A stretch of 64,000 nucleotides of DNA from Tritrichomonas musculus. Its lineage: Eukaryota; Parabasalia; Tritrichomonadida; Tritrichomonadidae. The stretch spans positions 5,952,001 through 6,016,000 of the forward strand of contig JAPFFF010000002.1 in assembly GCA_039105265.1 (NCBI GenBank), read 5' to 3'. Below the pieces are notes generated by a model that saw only the letters and a list, made by a program, of their open reading frames with translations, did not search any database and was not told the DNA's origin. A program made the translations under genes and the position numbers. This document shows, piece after piece, positions 18,037-28,816 of the stretch (positions are counted from its first letter, which is position 1; the number at the start of each line of letters is the position of its first letter).

Positions 18037-21000
18037 ATGCTATTCCTTATTCTCTCACTCTTTTTTAAAATAAGCACAGACAATCAAAATAATGCAGAAT
18101 CTAAAAGTCGTAAAAAACAAAGAGAAGATTATTCTGATGTTCAAAAAGTAATTTTTGAAAATGAAGATTATTCAGATAATTACATTTTTTCAAAATCTGA
18201 TAATCCCAAGATCAGTTTTTATGAATGCTCTTTTGAAAACATTGTTCCACTTAATCACTTTTCAGACAGTTCTCTGATTTATGCTTTAAAATCGCAATTT
18301 CAATTAACGAGCAACAATTTCACGTCATGCAGTTTTTCGAATTCATTACTTAACTCAGAAGAAACGAATTTTACCATGTATTCGAATCAAGTAAACAACT
18401 GTTACAACTTTGCTCAGCCTCTTTCAGTGTGCAATATAATACGCAGTTCAAAAAGCCTTTCAAAAATTGAATTAAATACGTTAACTTTTGAGAACATGAG
18501 TTATTCATGCCGTGGTCTCTATTTTTCACAATGTTCAGTCGTTAATATCAAAAACTTAACGATAACAAATGCTAACATTGTTCGAAATCACGGGAACGCA
18601 ATCATGCTTACTTCGACAGAACCGTTTGACGATCAAATTTCAGTCAAAATTGAAAAATGCAATTTTATTGATTGTGGTGAATCTGACTATGTCATCTACT
18701 CCACATTGTATCCACTAACGATAGACTCTTCGAGTTTTACATCGACAAATGATCAAGTCAAAAACGGTTGCATTTTCTTCCCTTATTTGGCCAGCTACAC
18801 AATTTCTAAGACAAAATTTGAAGGCATATTTGGTCAATCAATAACTTTTTCTGATGATGAAAGAATTATCAAACCTTTTTCAATTCGTCTTTCTCAATGC
18901 TCTTTCATCAACTGTAATAAAAATATTGTGTTTAAATTGAAAGGTGACACTTTTTCTCTGTCAAACATAACGTTCAGTGATGTTGAGTTTGATTCCACTC
19001 TGATTTCATTGGAAGGCAACACTGAAGTTATCAACTTTAACAAGTGCAGCTTTTCAAAATGTCCCGCTAATTCAAAAAGTTTGAGCTACGTTCTTGACAT
19101 CCCTGAGAATAACCGTGAGTTCAATTTCGTTGGCTGCACGATTTCTTCTTCTCATTTCTCCAGCAGTCAAAGTTGTGTCTATTTTGGGAAGACAGGACGA
19201 TACACTTTTTCAAAGACAAGCTTTATTAATTTGAATGATGCAGGACTTATTTTTTCTGATGAAAATAACGGAGATTCTAACCGACCGTTAGAGCTTGAAT
19301 TGTTAGATGAAACGTCCTTTCCAATGTGTGCACGATGTGTTCAGTTCAACATTCGAAATTCGCCGATTTCGAACTGCGTCATTGAAAATCTAATCTTCCA
19401 AAGTGACCTGATAACTTTCAATAACACAATTGAATCGATAACGATGGAATTGAGCAACTTTTCACACTGCTTCTCATCTTATCAAGGAACATCCATCATT
19501 GAGCTGCCGAACAACGGTGATTTGGACTTTCTAATGGATCGTTGCATATTCAATTACACTCATTTGCTGTCTGGAACGGCAATTGAAATAATTTATAAAG
19601 TTAAAAGTGTCACTTTTTCTGATGTTCAATTTGTTGATATTGAAGGTGACATTTATATTGATATCGATAAGTCTCTGGTTGAAAATCCTGGAGATATTCG
19701 AATCTTGAATTGTTCGTTCTTGAGAAGTAAATCGTCAATTGATGGCGCCGCAATTCACGCATCTTCTTTCTGTGGTTCAAGATTGATTGAAATTGTTGAC
19801 TGCAAGTTTATCAATTGTGTTAATAAAAAGAGCATTGGTGGTGCCATTTCGTTCATTGCAATCTATGGAAATATTCAAAGGTGCACTTTCATTGATAACC
19901 AGGCTGTCAGTGGTGCTGACATCTATTACAACATTGACAAGAAAAACGATAAATACACGTCTTTGAATGACCATTGCTTGACAATTGAAGACAACATTTT
20001 CATGCGTAACGAAGACAGTGAAAAAGCTCTTTCTTTGTGCTATTTGAACTTCGAAAGTATTGCTAATTATAGGTTCGTGATGAATAAAGTCTTAATAAAT
20101 GAATCACTGGTGAACGTTTACTTGTTTGGCTATGAAAAAAACTCAAATATTTCGAATGGCCAAATAGTCATTCAAAATAATTGTATTTCTGAAGCTAATA
20201 AAAAGAAAGTCATGCAACCCAATCTTGAATACAAAATAGATTACGAATTGGCTTTCGAATGGCATTGCTTGACTGAAAATTGCCCTGAGCACTCGAGTGA
20301 TGAATCAACTGAAATTGAGGACGATTCAATCATTGAAAACGAAGAAAATAAAGTTTTCTATTCATGCGCCCAAGCTTACAAATCACAGCTGATCATTCAT
20401 AACTCAATTCTTCGTATTTACTTCTGCTCGTTTATGTCAATCAAGGCAAGAACAAAGTTGGGTGGTGCGATATACATTTCAATTGGCAAGACGTTAAATA
20501 ATGAATTGAACAAAAAAGTTGAGGTTCATAATTGTACGTTTAGAAATTGTGTGAATGAGATTGGCGGTGCAATTTATTTGAAATCAGTTGACTCGACAGT
20601 TCATCATGACATTCGCGATTGTCTTTTTGCTTCAAACGAGTGCAATTCAATTGGTGCCTCATTGTATCTCAACTCGTTATTTGTGACAATTGAGAATTGC
20701 ATTTTCAAAGAGAATAAAGCATCGAAAGATGGCGGTGCAATCTTCTATGAATTCGATTCCAGCAATGCTAATTCACTAAATTTACTAGAAGATGATCAAA
20801 CCTATGCCTTTCTTGTAATTGAATGCAAATTCAATTCAAATTTGGCCGAAAATCGAGGAGGTGCAATTCATGTTTCGGTTACCAAAGAAACCGTCAATGG
20901 AATGATTGACATAAGTAATTGCCAGTTCAATGAATGCACTGCTGTTACAAACGGTGGAGGTGGAATATTTTTCTACCTTCAGAAAAAGATATACGGCCAA

Positions 21001-21684
21001 ATAAGTATTCAATTAAATTCTTTCATCAATTGTACGGCATCTTTCGGCGGCGCAATTTTCGCCTTCTCTGATAACGAACTAAACGACGTTGTAATCACGA
21101 AGAGCGTGTTCAAAAAGAACAAGGCAAGTGGCAAATTGGGCGGAGGAGCACTTTTTATCTCATTGAAAAATGGAAAGGTTGGTGAAAACCTGTTCTTGAA
21201 CAATATAGGAAAAGGTTCCATCATAATCAGCAATGATGATTTTGATGATGTTAAAAAAGCAACTTTAACGGATGACGATAGAAATGGCGGTTTACTTTCA
21301 ATAACAAATTGCATATTTGAATCAAATTCATCAAGCTCAATTTTTTACAATCATGGTGAAAAAAAAGCGGTTTCGGTTTGGATTAAAAATTGCATTTTTG
21401 ATGGAAAAGTGCCAAAGGGAAGTCATCATATCATTGGCAATGTAAAAGAAGACAAAATGCTTCATATTGAATCATGCAAATTTTCCGATAGAAAAAGTTC
21501 CATTCAAAAAATTGAGAAAGAATTCAAATTTTTGAAAGATGGTGTAATTGGTTTAAATTTACTAATTATGGCTTGTATTCTTGCTGTTTTGGTTACTATT
21601 TTTGCGGTTAATTTGTTCTCTAGAAAAAATAACAAAAAAGATGAAATAGATCAGTTTGATAATATACAATATATTGAAGTTTGA
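18037..21684 (+). CDS. Pmp-like surface protein, beta-helix repeats, type I membrane
   Basis: 1215 residues. A short hydrophobic N-terminus (1-~14) looks like a signal peptide. The body is built of repeats typical of right-handed beta-helices, with many 'F--C' and 'F--N' turns. From residue ~810 it carries repeated GGAI/GGAL motifs (LGGAIYIS, IGGAIYLK, DGGAIFYE, RGGAIHVS, FGGAIFAF, GGGALFIS). GGA[I/L/V] plus FxxN is the signature of Chlamydia Pmp proteins and of the Pmp-like family of Trichomonas. One transmembrane helix (~1173-1194) precedes a 21-residue charged tail. It probably sits on the cell surface and mediates adhesion, inferred from family. The gene is intact and no clear initiator motif is seen before the ATG. 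Confidence 0.85.
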   Translation: MLFLILSLFFKISTDNQNNAESKSRKKQREDYSDVQKVIFENEDYSDNYIFSKSDNPKISFYECSFENIVPLNHFSDSSLIYALKSQFQLTSNNFTSCSFSNSLLNSEETNFTMYSNQVNNCYNFAQPLSVCNIIRSSKSLSKIELNTLTFENMSYSCRGLYFSQCSVVNIKNLTITNANIVRNHGNAIMLTSTEPFDDQISVKIEKCNFIDCGESDYVIYSTLYPLTIDSSSFTSTNDQVKNGCIFFPYLASYTISKTKFEGIFGQSITFSDDERIIKPFSIRLSQCSFINCNKNIVFKLKGDTFSLSNITFSDVEFDSTLISLEGNTEVINFNKCSFSKCPANSKSLSYVLDIPENNREFNFVGCTISSSHFSSSQSCVYFGKTGRYTFSKTSFINLNDAGLIFSDENNGDSNRPLELELLDETSFPMCARCVQFNIRNSPISNCVIENLIFQSDLITFNNTIESITMELSNFSHCFSSYQGTSIIELPNNGDLDFLMDRCIFNYTHLLSGTAIEIIYKVKSVTFSDVQFVDIEGDIYIDIDKSLVENPGDIRILNCSFLRSKSSIDGAAIHASSFCGSRLIEIVDCKFINCVNKKSIGGAISFIAIYGNIQRCTFIDNQAVSGADIYYNIDKKNDKYTSLNDHCLTIEDNIFMRNEDSEKALSLCYLNFESIANYRFVMNKVLINESLVNVYLFGYEKNSNISNGQIVIQNNCISEANKKKVMQPNLEYKIDYELAFEWHCLTENCPEHSSDESTEIEDDSIIENEENKVFYSCAQAYKSQLIIHNSILRIYFCSFMSIKARTKLGGAIYISIGKTLNNELNKKVEVHNCTFRNCVNEIGGAIYLKSVDSTVHHDIRDCLFASNECNSIGASLYLNSLFVTIENCIFKENKASKDGGAIFYEFDSSNANSLNLLEDDQTYAFLVIECKFNSNLAENRGGAIHVSVTKETVNGMIDISNCQFNECTAVTNGGGGIFFYLQKKIYGQISIQLNSFINCTASFGGAIFAFSDNELNDVVITKSVFKKNKASGKLGGGALFISLKNGKVGENLFLNNIGKGSIIISNDDFDDVKKATLTDDDRNGGLLSITNCIFESNSSSSIFYNHGEKKAVSVWIKNCIFDGKVPKGSHHIIGNVKEDKMLHIESCKFSDRKSSIQKIEKEFKFLKDGVIGLNLLIMACILAVLVTIFAVNLFSRKNNKKDEIDQFDNIQYIEV

Positions 21685-21897
21685 GTAATTTTAATTAAAA
21701 AAGAGCTAATTTATACTTTTCTTGTTACTTACTTTTTAAAAAAGGTTTTTCGTTGATTATTTTTCAGTTTCATAAACAATTCAAATAATTATTCAATCAA
21801 CAATTCATAAGATTGTTTCTCTAATAAACTTAAGAAAAAAATATAGAATTAATATATATAAAAATAAATAAAAACTTTAATAAATGGTATATTAGTC

Positions 21898-23280
21898 TCA
21901 AAGGAGTTGAATCGTGAAAGTTTGTCTTGCCTTAAGATTTTCACTTGGAGGCATCATAACAAATGGTTCATCACCGCCGATATAAGTAACGACATGACCA
22001 TTTTGTTTTGCATAAATCATGTTGTTCTTGTAAATGAAATGTTGGTTATGCCTTCCATGGAATGGGAAGAGATAGAAAGGTGTTTCGGGTGGTGGGTTGA
22101 GATTTTCTTCATCAGCAACATCCCAAACCATTCCTCTTTGTTGGCATGAATCGATGATTGTGTTATTTTCACCTTGACCAAATACAAACTGTTGGAAAAT
22201 ATCATTTTCAATGTTTGGTTGTCCAATAGAAAGTTTCAAACCAGCTGGGTTCAAGAATGGATGTTTGTCTTTAACCATTTCTAATGCAAGTTTAACATCT
22301 TGGCCAGAATGTGTTTCTGGTTTCTTAAGATTAACCTCACGGCCATTATTGTAGTCTTTATCTTTGAGTGTCATTATAAGGCCAAATGTTCTTCCAGCAT
22401 ATTGGCTATTATCATTAACATCTTTAGCTGGAGCTGGAGCAGGTGCTGGCTTTGGTTCTGGTTTTGGAGCTGGCTTTGGAGCTGGTTTTGGTTCTGGTTT
22501 TTCAACTGGAATGCAATCAGCAACGCTTGAAATAATTCTGTTTTCTTCAATTTTGACAGCTGGAACTGGTGGAAGCTTTTCTAAGACAATTCTGGCGGCA
22601 GCTATTTGGGTTAAAAAGCATTTAATATCCATATCACCTTCATAATCTTCTGGTAAAAGGAAAACAGGAATTCCGAGCTCTTTCATTACATCATGAGCAA
22701 GCTGTGCGTTGTGTTGAGAGTCACCTGGATTTAGTGAGGAATAATTGATTTTGTCTGGAGCATATGAATCTAATAAAGCGCACATTGCAAGGCTGAATGG
22801 TTGTAAATTATTAAGATTTGGATGAGTTGAAATATGTTCAGTAGCCCATTCAAGAAGAAGATCGTTGAAACTCCTTGCTTTTGTGTTTTTCTTGTGTAAA
22901 TCACCATAAGCTGCTCTACCAATTGAATATCTTTCAATAAGGGTCCAGATGTATCCACGGATAATTTTAACGTTGTTATCATGGATATCTTTTCCAGCAA
23001 TACCGATTAAATGGACACCATCCTCAAAGAACTGTTGAACAGACAAATCGCTATTTTTGATCATTTCTACGCTTTTGGTTGGTGTTTTTGCCCATTCACG
23101 CTTTGGTTCCTTTCCTGTCAAAACTTTAGAAAGTTCGACAAGAGCAACACCGTTTGATAAATCTTTAGAGATATCTTGAACTTGAACATCTGCTTTTCCT
23201 TCAACTAGTTGGTTAGAAACCCATCTAGAGAAAACTTTAACCTGGAGTGGGATTGATTCTTGAAATTGTGTAGCACTCAT
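21898..23280 (-). CDS. Actin-binding protein with two calponin-homology domains
   Basis: 460 residues. Two CH domains form an actin-binding module: CH1 ~10-120 (FSRWVSNQL start, LSNGVALVELSKVL core, VKIIRGYIWTLI end) and CH2 ~130-235 (LLLEWA, FSLAMCALLDSYAPDKI). An Ala/Pro/Lys-rich repeat linker (~250-290) leads to a C-terminal ~165-residue domain ending in hydrophobic beta-strand-like segments that I do not recognise with certainty; a beta-trefoil is possible. Spectrin repeats and EF hands are absent, so it is not a normal alpha-actinin or fimbrin. A role in crosslinking or anchoring cortical actin is inferred. The ATG is supported by an initiator 15 bases upstream. Confidence 0.82.
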   Translation of the reverse strand: MSATQFQESIPLQVKVFSRWVSNQLVEGKADVQVQDISKDLSNGVALVELSKVLTGKEPKREWAKTPTKSVEMIKNSDLSVQQFFEDGVHLIGIAGKDIHDNNVKIIRGYIWTLIERYSIGRAAYGDLHKKNTKARSFNDLLLEWATEHISTHPNLNNLQPFSLAMCALLDSYAPDKINYSSLNPGDSQHNAQLAHDVMKELGIPVFLLPEDYEGDMDIKCFLTQIAAARIVLEKLPPVPAVKIEENRIISSVADCIPVEKPEPKPAPKPAPKPEPKPAPAPAPAKDVNDNSQYAGRTFGLIMTLKDKDYNNGREVNLKKPETHSGQDVKLALEMVKDKHPFLNPAGLKLSIGQPNIENDIFQQFVFGQGENNTIIDSCQQRGMVWDVADEENLNPPPETPFYLFPFHGRHNQHFIYKNNMIYAKQNGHVVTYIGGDEPFVMMPPSENLKARQTFTIQLL

Positions 23281-23290
23281 TGTTTTAAAA

Positions 23291-23297
23291 AAAATGA
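23291..23297 (-). promoter_or_regulatory. Trichomonad-type initiator (TCATTTT, minus strand)
   Basis: AAAATGA on the plus strand reads TCATTTT on the minus strand. Its A is 15 bases upstream of the ATG of the calponin-homology gene. Confidence 0.5.
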
Positions 23298-23836
23298 TGT
23301 GAGTATTATCTACTTTTTATAAAATTAAATATATTATTTTATTCTATTCAATTTTTTTTTTATCAAATATAAACTGCTATCAAATTATAATTATATCTCA
23401 CAAAAATCATAAAGTTATTGATCAGAATTTCAATAATAATTGAAATTTTTATTGAAAATAATTGATACCATCGGTGACGATAGATCTTAAAATATATATT
23501 TACTTTTATTTAAAAATAATCAATATTTTAATGCGTTAATTTAAAATTACTGCATATAATCATTATTAACATATATCTATATTCATTTCATTTTATTTCT
23601 ATCTAAACAACCAAAAATATAATTAATAAAAATAGTTTAATTTTTTAAATATATAAATATTTTATTATATATCTTATTTATAATTTTGTTATATACTAAA
23701 TTTGAATATAAACTTCTAAATAAAAAATATAAAGACGTTTTTTGTATTTAAATGGTTTATTTTTTTTTCAAATAAAAAATTGTATTTTACATCAATTGAA
23801 TTTCAATATGTAAACTATTGAAAAAAAAAATGTAAA

Positions 23837-23860
23837 CTATAGGGGGTTCAACGATAAAAA
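23837..23860 (+). repeat. Terminal-type repeat GGGGGTTCAACGATAAAAA
   Basis: This 22-base region matches the reverse complement of 32077-32098 with a single mismatch. The two are 8.2 kb apart and inverted. It may be the end of an element of that length, or a solitary copy of the same end sequence. Confidence 0.55.
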
Positions 23861-24047
23861 TTTTTGAATTCTAACCAAAAGCATCCAAATTATTCTATTA
23901 TATTTAATAAAATATTTGATATACAGCATAAATTTAAACGAAACAGACCTCTCAATTATAGTTTGTCTTATCGTGGAAAATAAAAAATACTTTTAAAAAA
24001 CATAGTTTTTTGCTAATTTTTTTAATAATTTTTTAATCGTTTAAAAG

Positions 24048-24213
24048 GGGGATAAATCAAAAAAACCAATTCAATTTTTTTTGCTCTTTTCAATTTTCAC
24101 TTTTTGTTAAGGTGCTTCTGATTCATTTTTTTTAAAAAAATCAAAAAAACCTAAAATCTTCAGAATTTTTCTCAAAAAAAAAGTTCCGTTAAAATCAAAA
24201 GCACCTAACCTTA
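24048..24213 (-). repeat. ~170-bp dispersed repeat, uninterrupted copy
   Basis: Reverse complement of 28733-28816 joined to 30361-30465. It runs from TAAGGTTAGGTGCTTTTGAT to GATTTATCCCC read on the minus strand. Inside it GTTAAGGTGCTTCTGATT and GTTAGGTGCTTTTGATT face each other, so part of it is itself an inverted repeat (a small MITE-like unit). It gives the empty-site sequence for the insertion at 28817. Confidence 0.8.
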
Positions 24214-26429
24214 CGTTTAGATTAAAAATACAGAAATCAATATATAAATACATTGTTTTGTAAACAATTTAAGCCGAATAAAATAGTAAACATAATATGC
24301 ACTCTTTTAAATTTGATTATATTTTTAAAATTTGGTCGTAATTGGAAACTTTCAAAATCTCAATATATCTTGATTTTTAAAAACACCATATATACTAATT
24401 TTCTGAAAATAAAATACATTTTATTAACATTTCGGTACAAATAATTCTTTTTTTTGTGTATATTTTATATTATTAATTTATTTAAAATATGTGTGATTGT
24501 AAAAAATATTTATTATTCAATATAATTAAGGATAATATAAATATCAAAAATACAAGCACATATTTTTAATAATTTTATTATTAAAAATTGTTTCTGTCGC
24601 ATATTATTATACCAAAATTATTTTTGTCATGAATATCAATATTAATCATATTTATTAAGTACAAGTCCTTTGCATTGTTTATTTTATGCTAATTTTTAAT
24701 TCTTCAATTAATTTTATATGAGTTAAACATATTTTATATTGAGGAAAAAATATATCAGAAATAAATTGAATGCTATTCAAATTTGAATATAATATAATTG
24801 ATAAATAAAATATAAAAAAAACTAAAATATCTTTTTATAACAATAAAAAATATAATAATAATTATATCAATAGTATTTTATATCTATTAAATATTCAAAA
24901 AAATAAATATGATCAACAAATGATATATTTATTAATTATGGATTTTTTTTTTTTAATAAAATAAAGAACTAATAGATAATTTTGACAAATATATAATAAT
25001 AATTGTTCCTATATAAACAATATTTATTCTATTTACTTTATAATATCATCTAATATATCGGTTTGATATAAATAATTATCATTTTAATTATTTTTTGGAT
25101 AAAACAAATAATTCAGATTAAGAACAATTTATAAATCATTTATAAAGTATTTATAACTGACTAAAGCAGGAAAAAATAGGCAATTGAATAAAATTCATCC
25201 TGAATCATCCATTTTTTTATGATTTTTGGTCTAATGAATATTATTAATTTATATATTTTCGTATGTTTATTAATAAATAATTGTTAATTAAACGATTTAG
25301 CCAGAAAATGAAATTTTAAAGTCATTCGTAAATGATTATAAAAAAAAATTTTTTTGTTTCATTATATTTCCTCAAATATTTATTTGCATAAATAATATTT
25401 ATTTTATATATAAGCAAACAGATTTATTTGAATTTAAAATGATAGGGATAATAAAAAAAATAATCAATTGTTTTATACATTATTTAAAATATAAATATAT
25501 ACTCATATCATGCATAACAATAATATTTTATCATGAATTTAATTTAATGTTATCAACTACTAGGAGAGAAGACAATTTTTTTTGAAGTAGACAGTTTTTT
25601 CCTAGACCTTTAAATGATATTTATTTATTTTATATGATAATGTAAACTATTCAATTTCTTTGAATAGTATAAAATGCAATATTTACACTTATATCCAATA
25701 AATATTAATTAAAATAATATAATAATATATGATATTATATAAAGATTTAAATATATAAAAATCAACTTTATAATCACTGCCTCACATCCAAATATATATA
25801 ATATAATAATAATATTTTGAGTCCTCTGAATGAAGTGATCAGATATATATAACCTATTAGTTGATGTAATATCATTAGGATTGAAAGAGAATAATACGGA
25901 GCATTCATAAATTTATCATAAATAGAATTATAGTAATGTTAAGCAGTGCTCCAGATACTTTGTATCTTCCGTACATCTTTATCAACTTCTGGAGCTCTCC
26001 AAACAACTTACTCATATAGAGATCCCCTATAGATTTCTATCTAAAGGTTATAATATAAACAATTCCCCAAATGAAATGAAACAAATTTATATCCTATATG
26101 AATCCTACCCAAAATACTAATAACTGATATTTCTGCCATACATAATCTTCTATATACCGGCTACAATCATGTTACATGCTATTTGTGGCAAAGAACTCAA
26201 TATATATGTTTAATTATGTCTATGAACTATTAATATTTGACAATCCCATAAAGATAATCTAAAAATATGATATTAAAATAGGTGTAATCGGATATATTAA
26301 TGTGAAATCGTTTCTGAATGATTATATAGAAAGGTTTATAAATGGCATTAGCACGAGTGAGGGAAATAATGAAGCTCTATTATGATAGATAATGATGAAC
26401 TAGTTGTAATACTTATATCGATACTGTCT

Positions 26430-26665
26430 CCAGTGTTAGACAATTTCTAGGTAGAAAGCAAAATAGAGATTCTGACATATATGAACATGTTCGATATGTG
26501 AAACATATGAAGAAGAGAACTTAGTAGTATAGGTTTGGCTGTGTGTTCTAAAAGACTGTCCAGATCTAACAGCACCAATGATATCACCAAAGCCATTTTT
26601 AAATATTTTTTCAATGTACTTATGAGGATACTTGTTAGAATTGTAGATATCATGGTCATGCATTC
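26430..26665 (-). pseudogene. Decayed coding patch related to 27270-27350 (inverted)
   Basis: On the minus strand an open stretch contains GDIIGAVRSGQSFRTH, very similar to DIIGAVRSGRTFRTH on the plus strand at ~27284. The two patches are therefore inverted relatives of the same unknown gene or element. Confidence 0.4.
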
Positions 26666-26884
26666 ATATATTTTAAAATCAAGAAGATATGAGTGTGTTA
26701 AGAGTTTATTTTATCACAATGCTCATTTAGAAGTGTTTCGTAGAAACAGCCGGTGTATTCGATATATTCTTAATAACAATACCAGAAAACATGGCATCCA
26801 AGAATATGGGGAACGTCCATTAGATTAATTTTATTGCATTTGAAAAAGAGATTTGTTCCATTAAAAGGTTTCATTAATAACTTT

Positions 26885-27510
26885 GAAATTATAAATAAAT
26901 AATTTTTTATCATAAGAAATAAGAAGACGCTTAAACCTTTAAAAGATTTAAAACATAATGAAGGTTATTTGACGGTTAATTTGAATGGTGTAAACTATTA
27001 AAAACGCGTTATTATTGCTAAAATATTCTTGCCTAACGATGATCCTGCATCTTTATTTCCTTCGATTTATATCAACTGACTACACAAACCATGAAAAAGC
27101 AGAAGCTTATTTAGATGAAATATACTTAAAATGATATCATAACCGCGGTGAGAAGATTTGATATACCTTATGTCGAATTAGATTGGGATGAATGTGATGA
27201 AGTTCGTTTTGATGTAAAATGAATAAAAAATAAGCATATTCTATCTTTTTTTTCTTAAGCCTATCACTAGTGATATCATAGGTGCGGTTAGGTCTGGTCG
27301 CACGTTTAGGACTCACAGACCTAACGTATACTACTATCTTATTCGATATCGAACAAGTTATTTGAGAGATATCAATGTGAACTTCGCGATTGAATTAGGA
27401 ATTGTATGTTTAAAATACGTTGAGAAGATACATTATATAAGTTTGGTTGTGAGCAATTGGGTAAATTTGTTGCTGATGATGAATCCACTAATGATGAACC
27501 AGTTATTTGA
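26885..27510 (+). pseudogene. Decayed NUMOD4/HNH-like coding island
   Basis: A patch of higher G+C in the desert. A segment reading IRRRLKPLKDLK-like then HNEGYLTVNLNGVNY and AKIFLPN resembles the NUMOD4 / HNH homing-endonuclease pattern (LKP..., GY..V.L, ...VA..FIPN). Further protein-like pieces follow, ending near 27507 (CEQLGKFVADDEST). It is clearly decayed, with several breaks. Assignment to NUMOD4/HNH is by eye and tentative. Confidence 0.35.
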
Positions 27511-27582
27511 AATATAAGTTTTTTTTTCCTTTTTGTATTTCAAATCACATATATTTTAAAAAATGTAATAAAAATATTAATT

Positions 27583-27588
<6 letters not shown>

Positions 27589-27622
<34 letters not shown>

Positions 27623-27623
27623 T
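27589..27623. repeat. (TA)n microsatellite
   Basis: A run of AT dinucleotides with one G interruption at 27613. Confidence 0.9.
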
Positions 27624-28732
27624 ATATTAGAATTTTATTTAGTAATTATTGAGATATAATAGCATATATTTTTAAACAATATTCTGATATTATTTGGTCA
27701 TAAGCTATTCAAAAAATAACAAAATAATTATTAATAAAAATGAAAAAAAATTAATAATTTTTTTTTCTATACATTTATTTGCTTTTTTAAAACTTAATTA
27801 CAATAAATAATATAAAAATATAAAGTTTTAAATGAGATAAAAACTAAAATGATTTAAACCTTAATCTTTCAAATTGTCTCAAATATGAATTTAAGCTATA
27901 TCTTTTAATAAAATTGTTATATTATTTTTTAAGAAGGTAAATAAAGGAATAAATAATAATTATAATATATTAAATATTTATAAAATGTCTATATAAAATT
28001 ATGTTTTGAAATAAATAAAAGTAAAGTTGCGAATAATTAAAAATAAAAAACACTCTCAAATATTTTCAATTGTAGTTTTCAAAAATAAAATAACTATACA
28101 AATATCAATGTATAAATATTTTGGGATATAAATTACAATTCATTACTATTTTAAATAAATGATTAATATTAATACATATTAAAATTAATTATATTTTTTA
28201 AACAATGTAAATAAAAAAATTAAGACAATATCTTTTTATATCAGAAATATGCAAAAAAACATGCAAATTGAAGATATTTTGGGATCATTTTTGCTATCAT
28301 ATGCTTGAATATACTGTTTAAAAAAGACAACTTTCAAATTTTGATAATATTTATCAAAAATGAATAATGATTTTTTATATTAAATAATACTTGCTATGCA
28401 TCATTTAAATATATATAGAATCATTTAAATGAAAATTTTGTAGAATATTTATTTTTTTATACAAATAATAATTATCAGCAAATATAATATCTATCAAATA
28501 TAATATTAACTATTTCAAGTTGTTTATCATCAATATATGTTTATAAAATCAGTTATTTAATGAGAAATAATAAAAATATAACTCAGATATCAAGGATTGT
28601 TTTTTAAGAGTCCTTTGATTTTAATGATTTTTTCATATTTTAATAAAAACAATTATTGGAAAAGTTCTGTACAAAAGATTTTTAAATATTTGTTTTTGAT
28701 AAAAAGAAAAGTGTATTTTTTGAATGAAAATA

Positions 28733-28816
28733 TAAGGTTAGGTGCTTTTGATTTTAACGGAACTTTTTTTTTGAGAAAAATTCTGAAGATTTTAGGTTTT
28801 TTTGATTTTTTTAAAA
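28733..28816 (+). repeat. Left half of interrupted ~170-bp repeat
   Basis: Matches the reverse complement of 24132-24213 almost exactly and stops at TTTTTTTAAAA, where the MULE-like element begins. Confidence 0.8.
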
